DNA of 64,000 nt from Bin22 sp965207275 (GTDB taxonomy: Bacteria > Chloroflexota > Dehalococcoidia > Lucifugimonadales > UBA3495): NCBI GenBank assembly GCA_965207275.1, contig CBDBMH010000002.1:1612001-1676000 (forward strand), in the 5' to 3' direction. The notes under the pieces were generated by a model, which searched no databases, was not told the DNA's origin, and worked only from the letters and a program-made list of their open reading frames with translations. The position numbers were made by a program, and so were the translations under genes. Below, one piece after another: positions 58,444 through 64,000 of this stretch; position 1 is the first letter of the stretch; each line of letters starts with the position of its first letter.

Positions 58444-59514
58444 CTAGTTATCGTCTTCAGTTTCCGAGTCGGCAGCGCCGCCGCCATTGGTAGAGCCTTC
58501 AAGCATGTCCGGGTCCATCTGAAACTCCAGCGCGGAGGCTCCCAACTCTTCGGACCTCCAGCAAGCAGACCAGTGCCCTTCATTGACCAGCATCAGCGGC
58601 GGTACTTCGGTCGCGCATTTGTCTACGGCCCACCGGCAGCGGTCACGGAAGGAACAACCCTGGGGCAGGTTGATCAAGTCGGGCGGCTGGCCCTCAATGG
58701 GGTCCAGTTTGGCGCGACGAGGCAGGTCAAGGCGCGGCACCGACTTGAGCAGACCCACAGTATAGGGGTGCCGGGGGTTGCTGTAGACCTCTCGGGCAGT
58801 TCCCCTTTCTATGATCTTGCCGGCATACATGATGTTCATGCGGTCGGCGTAGCGAGCCACGACGCCCAGGTTGTGGGTAATAACGATAAGGGAAACGCCG
58901 AACTCGGTGGTCAGAGACTTCATTAACTCCAGGATCTGGGCCTGGATGGTCACGTCCAGCGCGGTGGTGGGCTCGTCGGCGATAATCAGCTTGGGATTGC
59001 AGCTGAGCGCCATGGCAATCATCACCCTCTGCCGCATACCACCGCTGAACTGGTGGGGGTACTGCTTTACCCGGCGTTCCGCGTCAGGAATACCAACGCG
59101 GGCAAGAAGATTGATGGATTCCTGCCTGGCTTCCTCCCGGCTCATTCCCCGGTGAAGCTGCAAAGTTTCGCTGAGCTGCCTTTCCAGAGTCAACACCGGG
59201 TTCAGCGAGGTCATAGGCTCCTGGAAGACCATGGACATCTTTGCGCCCCGTATGCGGCGCATGTCGTCCATGTCTATCTTCAGAATGTCCTCGCCCTCGA
59301 AAAGCAACTCGCCCGACACAATCTTGCCCGGCGGGTCAGGAATCAGGCGCATGAGCGAAAGGGCGCTCACACTCTTGCCACAGCCGCTTTCCCCGACAAG
59401 ACCCAGGGTTTCGCCCTCTTCCACCTCGTAAGAGACCCCATCTACTGCCTTGACGACTCCCTCGAAGGTGAAGAAATGTGTCCTAAGGTCATTAACTTCC
59501 AGAAGTGTAGCCAA
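58444..59514 (-). CDS. Oligopeptide ABC transporter ATP-binding protein (OppD type)
   Basis: 356-residue ABC ATPase, partner of the next gene. Walker A GESGCGKSVSALS, signature FSGGMRQRVMIAMAL, Walker B LIIADEPTTALD, H-loop ITHNLGVV, and the C-terminal cysteine segment CSFRDRCRWAVDKC. The frame is open from TTG 59535, but the TTG at 59514 follows GGGGGAGG closely and gives the normal N-terminus (MATLLEVNDLRTHFFTFEG). Two tRNA genes lie upstream on the same strand. Transported substrate unknown. Confidence 0.9.
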   Translation of the reverse strand: MATLLEVNDLRTHFFTFEGVVKAVDGVSYEVEEGETLGLVGESGCGKSVSALSLMRLIPDPPGKIVSGELLFEGEDILKIDMDDMRRIRGAKMSMVFQEPMTSLNPVLTLERQLSETLQLHRGMSREEARQESINLLARVGIPDAERRVKQYPHQFSGGMRQRVMIAMALSCNPKLIIADEPTTALDVTIQAQILELMKSLTTEFGVSLIVITHNLGVVARYADRMNIMYAGKIIERGTAREVYSNPRHPYTVGLLKSVPRLDLPRRAKLDPIEGQPPDLINLPQGCSFRDRCRWAVDKCATEVPPLMLVNEGHWSACWRSEELGASALEFQMDPDMLEGSTNGGGAADSETEDDN

Positions 59515-59610
59515 CAGCCCTCCCCCCGGCGGCAAAATGCGAACTATTGAATTGTTACGCCGGATTCAATGTAGTGGCCCACAATCAGGACCGTATCAAG
59601 GATATCAGAG

Positions 59611-59695
59611 TGGTGGGGAAGGGGAGACTCGAACTCCCACGCTTTGCAGCACATGATCCTAAGTCATGCTCGTCTACCAATTCCGACACTCCCCC
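59611..59695 (-). tRNA. tRNA-Leu (anticodon TAG)
   Basis: 85-base type II tRNA. Acceptor GGGGGAG with CTTCCCC (one G-U pair), anticodon loop CTTAGGA in the stem ATGA-/-TCAT, a long variable arm (GTGCTGCAAAGCGT), T-arm with GAGTTCGAGTCTC. The discriminator A and 3' CCA are encoded. Same strand as tRNA-Lys, 36 bases away. Confidence 0.93.
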
Positions 59696-59731
59696 AGACT
59701 GCAATCCCCTCTTCTCACCATGCACTTTATC

Positions 59732-59807
59732 TGGTGACCCGCCTCGGGGTCGAACCGAGAACCTACGGATTAAGAGTCCGTTGCTCTGCCAGTTGAGCTA
59801 GCGGGCC
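59732..59807 (-). tRNA. tRNA-Lys (anticodon CTT)
   Basis: 76-base tRNA. Acceptor GGCCCGC with GCGGGTC, D-arm GCTCAACTGGCAGAGC, anticodon stem ACGGA/TCCGT with loop CTCTTAA (anticodon CTT), T-arm CTCGGTTCGACCCCGAG. The discriminator A and CCA are encoded. Upstream of tRNA-Leu on the same strand. Confidence 0.94.
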
Positions 59808-59939
59808 ACAGGTACCCTCCCCAAAACTGCTGTGTTTCAGGTTGCAAAAGCCTATCAACAGTACCCCAACTTGTCAATAGAACCCCTTTGCCACAAATGT
59901 GGCCGCATCTCCACTGAGGCCGACCGTTTTACCCATTCC

Positions 59940-60683
59940 CTAAACGCCATAATCCAGTCTGTCGATGAGGCTGCGGGGCAACCCTGCCTGCCGCATCTTT
60001 TCCTGGGCAGCAGCCCTTTCGTATTCCACCCGGTGGCGTTCCAGGGAACCGAACGGATCCCCCTCTTCCTGGATGAAAAGCGCGTAACTGGGCCTGGGGT
60101 CATAGTCCCTTGGCTGCCCCACGCTGCCGGGGTTGGCAATCCACCGCTGCTGGCCCAGGGAGAACGATTCATCCTCGGAAAACTGTACGAAAAGGGGACC
60201 ATCCCGGTTTTCCTGGCAAAGAAAGGGCATGTGCGAGTGGCCGACCAAACAATAGGAGGTAGTGAGGCGCCCAAAGGTGCTGGCGGCAGCCTCTTCATTG
60301 AGCAGGTATTCCCTCAACGGCGCCCGAAGGCTGCCGTGGACCAGCGTAAAGCTGCCAGTTGTAGAAACCTCCGGCAAACCGGAAAGGAAGGCCCGGTGCT
60401 CTTGCTTCAACCGTTTCGCTGTCCAGTCCGCAGCGTAAGCAGCGGCGTTATTGAAGTCGGCGCTTTCCCGAAGGTCCAGGGCGGCGCGGTCGTGGTTGCC
60501 CATCACCGCCACCAGGGCGTAATTCATCAACAGATCAAGGCAGGCCTCCGGGTCCGCTCCGTACCCGACGGTATCGCCAAGGCACCAGACCGTGTCAAAC
60601 CCTCCCCTCAACTGGGCGTCCGCAATGACCGCCTCCAGGGCTTCCAGGTTGGAATGTATGTCCGAGACGATTAGCGCGCGCAA
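59940..60683 (-). CDS. Calcineurin-like metallophosphoesterase
   Basis: 247-residue phosphodiesterase/phosphatase of the YfcE/DevT-like family. Motifs in order: LIVSDIHSNLEALEAV (residues 4-19), CLGDTVGYGADPEACLDLL (core CLGDTVGYG), MGNHDRA, VHGSLR, VGHSHMPF, and ANPGSVGQPRD. The frame continues upstream to 60797, but the TTG at 60683 sits 6-7 bases after a G run and gives the usual N-terminus. Natural substrate unknown. The tRNA genes lie downstream on the same strand. Confidence 0.88.
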   Translation of the reverse strand: MRALIVSDIHSNLEALEAVIADAQLRGGFDTVWCLGDTVGYGADPEACLDLLMNYALVAVMGNHDRAALDLRESADFNNAAAYAADWTAKRLKQEHRAFLSGLPEVSTTGSFTLVHGSLRAPLREYLLNEEAAASTFGRLTTSYCLVGHSHMPFLCQENRDGPLFVQFSEDESFSLGQQRWIANPGSVGQPRDYDPRPSYALFIQEEGDPFGSLERHRVEYERAAAQEKMRQAGLPRSLIDRLDYGV

Positions 60684-60871
60684 GTGTGGCCCCCCCGAAA
60701 TGGTTGGCGTGTCCTTCGCCGTATTGACTGGGCCGTATTGACAGGAATGATGCGGCATTCTAGCCTGCAACCCAACGTCCGCCATTATACCAACCACCGC
60801 GAGGAAGCCTTACACGTCACTGCCACTCATGAAGACGCGGCAAGAATAATTTGAGTGAACCGAGGGTATTT

Positions 60872-61876
60872 ATGAGCCAGTCAAAACCGCGAATATCAAT
60901 CGTAGCCACCGGCGGCAGCATCGCCGGAGTGGGGCCCGACCGCCTTGATTTCATTCTTTACCCGGAACTGGGCGAACATATCACCATTCAACAGTCCCTT
61001 GACCGCATTCCGGAAGCCAGGGACATTGCGAGTATTGAAGCGGAAGACCTGGTCAGTGTTGGCAGCACCGCCATCGGCCCGGAAGAGTGGCTTCGGCTGG
61101 CACAGCGAATTAACGACTTACTCTCAAGGGAAGACGCGGACGGAGTAGTGGTTACCCACGGCACAGCCACCCTGGAAGAGACAGCCTATTTCTTGCATTT
61201 GACCGTCAAGTCCCCGAAACCCGTGGTCGTGACCGGGGCCATGCGCCCTCCCACCGCCATGGGTACTGACGCTGACCTGAATCTTCTGGACGCCGTAAGG
61301 GTGGCCGCGAGTCCAGCCGCGGGCGGCATGGGAGTTCTGACCATCCTCAATAACGAAATCCAGTGCGCGCGGGATGTGGTCAAGACCAACACCTTCAGGG
61401 TGGAGACATTCAAACCCAACGAACTGGGGTTTCTCGGATATGCCGACTCGGACGGGCAAGTGGTCATGTATCGGGCGCCCTTGCGCCGGCACACCACGTC
61501 CGCCGAGTTTGAAGTGGCTGGAAGGGACTCTCTTCCCCGGGTGGACATTGTTTACTGTTACGCCGGCTCCGATGACCTTTTCATCAACGCGGTGCGGGCT
61601 AACAAATCGGATGGGCTGGTGCTGGCCGGTTTTGGCGGCGGGAGTTTCCCGCCCAGGGCCATCGAGGCCGCGGCACAGGTGGTGGGAGAAGGGATACCGG
61701 TGGTTCTCGCCTCCCGCTCCCTGGCGGGACGAGTGGTAATGACTCCCCGGAAGGACGAGCAGGGTTTTATAGTATCCGACAACCTGCAGCCCCAGAAAGC
61801 CAGAATCCTGCTGATGCTGGCTCTGACCAGCACCGCCGAAAGAACGGAAATCCAGAGAATGTTTAACGAATACTGA
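60872..61876 (+). CDS. L-asparaginase
   Basis: 334-residue asparaginase/glutaminase-family enzyme. First threonine motif in IVATGGSIAG (residues 9-18), second in VVTHGTATLEETAYFLH (about 90-106, core HGTATLEETA), GAMRPPTAMGTDADLNLLDAV (core AMRPPTAMGTDADLN), and the C-terminal region. It releases aspartate and ammonia. No signal peptide is evident, so it is probably cytosolic. A TTG at 60851 opens the frame; ATG 60872, with GAGGG six bases upstream, is preferred. Some relatives act on other amides. Confidence 0.9.
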   Translation: MSQSKPRISIVATGGSIAGVGPDRLDFILYPELGEHITIQQSLDRIPEARDIASIEAEDLVSVGSTAIGPEEWLRLAQRINDLLSREDADGVVVTHGTATLEETAYFLHLTVKSPKPVVVTGAMRPPTAMGTDADLNLLDAVRVAASPAAGGMGVLTILNNEIQCARDVVKTNTFRVETFKPNELGFLGYADSDGQVVMYRAPLRRHTTSAEFEVAGRDSLPRVDIVYCYAGSDDLFINAVRANKSDGLVLAGFGGGSFPPRAIEAAAQVVGEGIPVVLASRSLAGRVVMTPRKDEQGFIVSDNLQPQKARILLMLALTSTAERTEIQRMFNEY

Positions 61877-61958
61877 CGGCCAGGGAAAGCAGGCATTAGC
61901 AAGAACATCCGTCCGGCAAGAGCTTGCACTGATCGTGCCCATGTTTTCCCCAAAGGTG

Positions 61959-61964
61959 TATAAT
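61959..61964 (+). promoter_or_regulatory. -10 box of the MFS transporter gene
   Basis: Consensus TATAAT with TG just before it, about 77 bases before the GTG at 62041. No clear -35 at normal spacing. Confidence 0.45.
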
Positions 61965-62040
61965 CGGCCTCAATTCCCCGACAAACTCGGCGTATCCGGC
62001 CATTGGATCACCCTTTGTCGAGTCCATCTTGTAAAGGCAG

Positions 62041-63387
62041 GTGACGACTTTGGCATCAACCACGGCTGTGGCCCCCCAGAGCGGACAGGAGGGGCGAACC
62101 AAGAATTCGGTAATGGCGACCACCCTGATTGGCGCCCACGCCTTTGAACACCTTTATGCTCACAGTATTCCCTTGTTGGCGCCCATCATACTTGCTGATC
62201 TTGGCGTGAATGCTACCCTGGGCCTGCTGATTCCTGCCATACGTTCCATATTTGGCGGTGTCAGCAGCACGGTCGGGGGATTTTTCGTAGACCTGTACCA
62301 TCATCGGGTGGCCTGGGTTCTGTCGGTAAGCGCGTTCAGTGTTGGCTTGGGCTATCTGCTGATGTCAGTTGCGCCCAGCTACGTCCTGATACTGGCAGCC
62401 TTGTCTCTGGGTTCGATTGGCAGCGCAATGTGGCATCCACCGGCCCTGGGTCTGCTGGCCCGGCGCTTCCCCGAACGACGCGGTGCGTTCATCTCATTGC
62501 ACAGATCTATGGGGAGCATAGGTGACGCCATAAGCCCCCTGGCATTGGGCGCATTCCTGGGGGGCGTAATCGCCTGGGAAGGGCTATTCTCCTGGGATCT
62601 GCCCTGGGAACCGATCAGCTGGCGACTGATCGTCGGTTTCAGCACGGTTATCATGTTCACTTCCAGCGTGATCATCTTCGTTTTGCTTAGAAATGCGGGA
62701 GGAGCGAAGCCCGAAGGAATAGACATCCGTCAAAGATTCAACACCAACTGGCAGGGCATGAAGGACGCCTTCCGCGGGACTGGGATGTGGGCAATCTTCA
62801 CGGTTTCCGCAGTCAGGGGCATGGCCGACCGGTCTTACGTGTTCCTGGTTCCCCTGTATTTGGCCTACCTCCTGGAGAAAGACGGGTACGAGGTGCTGGA
62901 CCCATATGTGGTAACGCTCCTGGCATTCCACGTAGCGCTCATGGTTATTCCGGGCATTTTCTCGGGCCCAATAATCGGCGCCGTGTCAGACCGAATCGGA
63001 AGAAAGTTGATAATAGTATTCGTCATGGCGCTGACGACAGTGCTGACTCTGGCCACGGTAATCAGCGCCCAGGTGGCTGGCGGTTATACGCCGGTAATTA
63101 CCATTCTCATCGCCATCTATGGCACTTTCAACTTCTCGGTCAATAACCTGACACAGGCGGCCGCCGCGGACATAGCGGTGGGACGGAGGCTGGAATCCTC
63201 TTTCCTGGGCCTGATGTGGGGAAACAACACCCTGTTCGGCGCGATATCCGCGGTGTTTATCTTCTTTGCGGTACGCTGGTTTGGCTGGGAACTGGGCTTC
63301 TACATCTCCGCGGCCATTTACTTCTTTGGTCTGCTGGTGGCGTTCCTGATTCCCAATCGGCCGAAGGCGCTGGCCCAACCGGCATAA
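62041..63387 (+). CDS. MFS transporter
   Basis: 448-residue major facilitator superfamily permease with 12 transmembrane helices. N-terminal block AHAFEHLYAHSIPLLAPIIL and RRFPERRGAFISLHRSMGSIG (core RRFPERRGA) recall the fosmidomycin-resistance (Fsr)-like subfamily, while GAVSDRIGRKLIIV is the classical loop 8-9 motif. The substrate cannot be predicted. GTG 62041 is taken as start (GGCAG upstream is weak); ATG 62113 is an alternative that shortens the hydrophilic leader. A terminator follows at 63422-63446. Confidence 0.82.
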   Translation: MTTLASTTAVAPQSGQEGRTKNSVMATTLIGAHAFEHLYAHSIPLLAPIILADLGVNATLGLLIPAIRSIFGGVSSTVGGFFVDLYHHRVAWVLSVSAFSVGLGYLLMSVAPSYVLILAALSLGSIGSAMWHPPALGLLARRFPERRGAFISLHRSMGSIGDAISPLALGAFLGGVIAWEGLFSWDLPWEPISWRLIVGFSTVIMFTSSVIIFVLLRNAGGAKPEGIDIRQRFNTNWQGMKDAFRGTGMWAIFTVSAVRGMADRSYVFLVPLYLAYLLEKDGYEVLDPYVVTLLAFHVALMVIPGIFSGPIIGAVSDRIGRKLIIVFVMALTTVLTLATVISAQVAGGYTPVITILIAIYGTFNFSVNNLTQAAAADIAVGRRLESSFLGLMWGNNTLFGAISAVFIFFAVRWFGWELGFYISAAIYFFGLLVAFLIPNRPKALAQPA

Positions 63388-63421
63388 CCGGCTTCGGCCG
63401 GCAAACATTTCCGATGGACGA

Positions 63422-63450
63422 GAGGGGCGGCAAGAGTCCGCCCCTCAATA
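63422..63450 (+). terminator. Terminator of the MFS transporter gene
   Basis: Perfect 9-base arms GAGGGGCGG (63422-63430) and CCGCCCCTC (63438-63446), followed by AATATTTG. Confidence 0.8.
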
Positions 63451-63486
63451 TTTGTATGATATATGTACCAATTACAGCAAAAACTG

Positions 63487-63515
63487 TTGACAACTATATC
63501 GTTACATGATAGTCT
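63487..63515 (+). promoter_or_regulatory. Promoter of the structured transcript
   Basis: Consensus TTGACA (63487-63492), 17-base spacer, TAGTCT (63510-63515) with TGA directly upstream (extended -10). Transcription would begin near 63522. Confidence 0.65.
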
Positions 63516-63521
63516 CTTGGT

Positions 63522-63848
63522 AGAGCAAGAAGGGCATGAATGCCCTGACTGTTCCGAACAACGGTAAGGAGGTGGAAAGTGGTCAAGGTTTTCGAACTAT
63601 GCCATAAATGGATTTTCCCTTGTAACGTCCCTGCCGGTACGGAATGGAAAGGGTGACCCGGAAGGGATGCTCCACCTCCGGCAGGGAGAATACAGCAAGA
63701 GTAAGTCTCGCGCAGATACCAAGTGAACCAATTTCCTTGGTGAGCGACCTCAGGAAGGGTACGTTCGGTAAGTGTACCGGAAAGGCGAGACTACTAAGCG
63801 AAAGCAGGTCAGGACCCGGTAGGCGTACCGGGTCCTGATTGTGTTTAT
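63522..63848 (+). ncRNA. Candidate structured RNA with an internal short ORF
   Basis: A self-contained unit of about 320 bases between its own promoter and terminator. Seen directly: hairpin AGGGCAT/ATGCCCT (63531-63546); 10-base helix TCCCTGCCGG (63628-63637) with CCGGCAGGGA (63678-63687); 8-base long-range helix AGTCTCGC (63704-63711) with GCGAGACT (63785-63792), which encloses three small hairpins CCAAG/CTTGG, TGAG/CTCA and GGTAC/GTACC; and the terminator hairpin. A perfect Shine-Dalgarno leads a 25-codon ORF that ends inside the first helix. It does not fit RNase P, tmRNA, 6S or the common riboswitch classes as far as I can judge. It could be a leader/attenuator, a small-protein mRNA, or an unknown ncRNA. 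Confidence 0.55.
63579..63656 (+). CDS. Candidate 25-residue small protein
   Basis: GTG start six bases after GGAGG, inside TAAGGAGGTG (63565-63574), which is a perfect complement to the 16S 3' end. Peptide begins MVKVFELCHKWIF and ends PCNVPAGTEWKG: two cysteines seven residues apart, two tryptophans, no membrane span. The TGA stop overlaps a GTG that opens a 60-codon Ser/Arg/Gly-rich frame with odd codons, taken as non-coding. If real it is a small independent protein or a regulatory peptide controlling the RNA fold. No family recognised. Confidence 0.4.
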   Translation: MVKVFELCHKWIFPCNVPAGTEWKG

Positions 63849-63849
63849 C
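63810..63849 (+). terminator. Terminator hairpin of the structured transcript
   Basis: Perfect 12-base stem CAGGACCCGGTA (63810-63821) with TACCGGGTCCTG (63826-63837), loop GGCG, followed by ATTGTGTTTATC. On the minus strand no T run follows, so it serves the plus-strand transcript. Confidence 0.65.
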
Positions 63850-63885
63850 ACTTCAGAGAATTGTCCGGTGGCCAAGAGGGACACT

Positions 63886-64000
63886 CTAGTCCAACTGCTC
63901 CAGCGCCGCACGGTACTGCTCCGGAGTGTTCAGGTCCCATAGCACCTCACTTGTGCCCATGTCGACGCGAAGGGTTCCCGCCTGGTGACGGCGGACAACT
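63886..64000 (-). CDS. MobA-like nucleotidyltransferase, C-terminal end (truncated by window edge)
   Basis: The last 38 codons of a minus-strand gene. The translation contains GTLRVDMGTSEVLWDLNTPE and ends QYRAALEQLD. The D-(L/I)-NTPE-x-Y closing segment is typical of molybdenum cofactor guanylyltransferase (MobA) and related NTP transferases. The rest lies beyond the window. The stop (63886-63888) is about 40 bases past the structured transcript's terminator on the opposite strand. Confidence 0.7.
   Translation of the reverse strand, partial: VVRRHQAGTLRVDMGTSEVLWDLNTPEQYRAALEQLD

Noticed and set aside
57311..58447. 378-codon ORF opposite oppF
   Set aside because: Begins inside the terminator and reads antisense through an ABC ATPase; no family resemblance.
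63644..63838. 64-codon ORF within the structured transcript
   Set aside because: Ser/Arg/Gly-rich with codons unlike neighbours, and it spans several perfect helices including the terminator, so RNA structure explains it better.
63522..63849. Molybdenum cofactor riboswitch, given the nearby MobA-like gene
   Set aside because: The MobA-like gene is on the opposite strand and the transcript ends before it, so it cannot be its leader; the Moco-RNA core was not recognised.

Overview
The window is GC-rich, densely coded bacterial chromosome. The gene set suggests Chloroflexota, probably a Dehalococcoidia/SAR202-type lineage: two flavin/F420-type luciferase-like oxidoreductases, a CaiB/BaiF CoA-transferase, RNase Y with YmdB, a PimA-like phosphatidylinositol pathway and several divergent membrane acyltransferases. 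This placement is inferred from gene content; no rRNA or other decisive marker is present. There is no phage, plasmid, CRISPR array or intact insertion sequence. The accessory signal sits in a few intergenic islands.

Layout. 1-5.5 kb: the end of trpS, an inositol monophosphatase-family enzyme, a CoA-transferase, a divergent PlsY and a TPR protein. 5.7-15 kb: a small glutaredoxin-like protein, recA-recX, then on the minus strand rny and the ymdB-PHP-plsY-like-zinc-finger operon, and a methanethiol-oxidase (SBP56) gene with a six-segment membrane protein. 15.3-24.8 kb (plus strand): dnaJ, prmA, a divergent protein kinase paired with a PP2C phosphatase, then inositol-phosphate synthase, a PimA-like mannosyltransferase and a CDP-alcohol phosphatidyltransferase, a thioredoxin-fold protein, ribH and a luciferase-like oxidoreductase. 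24.8-29.2 kb: a minus-strand operon (sugar nucleotidyltransferase, MoxR, DUF58, DUF4129) behind one strong promoter. 29.9-40 kb: a methyltransferase, tRNA-Gln, a nitrilase-family hydrolase, ruvX-alaS, a SWIM zinc-finger protein, fabF, and folC with an SDR. 40.2-47 kb: a second luciferase-like oxidoreductase, a radical SAM/B12-type protein with a repetitive amphipathic tail, a second fabF and recJ. 47-50.6 kb: a phosphoribosyltransferase, lgt, ispE, rsmA and the SRP RNA. 50.8-56.2 kb: galU, four small membrane or DinB-type genes, lepA. 56.2-57.4 kb: a repeat-rich island. 57.4-63.4 kb: two oligopeptide ABC ATPases, tRNA-Leu and tRNA-Lys, a phosphoesterase, an asparaginase and an MFS transporter. 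63.5-63.9 kb: an unassigned structured transcript. The right edge holds the end of a MobA-like gene.

How the genes work together. The clearest local pathway is inositol phospholipid synthesis: glucose-6-P to inositol-1-P, transfer to CDP-diacylglycerol, mannosylation, with an inositol phosphatase elsewhere in the window. A kinase/phosphatase pair lies just upstream. The rest is mainly housekeeping: translation, tRNA charging, repair, lipoprotein and isoprenoid synthesis.

The most unusual signals are four. First, a roughly 320-nt transcript at 63.5 kb with its own promoter, a perfect Shine-Dalgarno, a 25-codon ORF, nested helices and a terminator. Second, a family of elements ending in inverted GGCAATCGCAT. 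Third, a second, GGGCCATTTTGGGCC-rich repeat family. Fourth, the repeat tail of the radical SAM protein.
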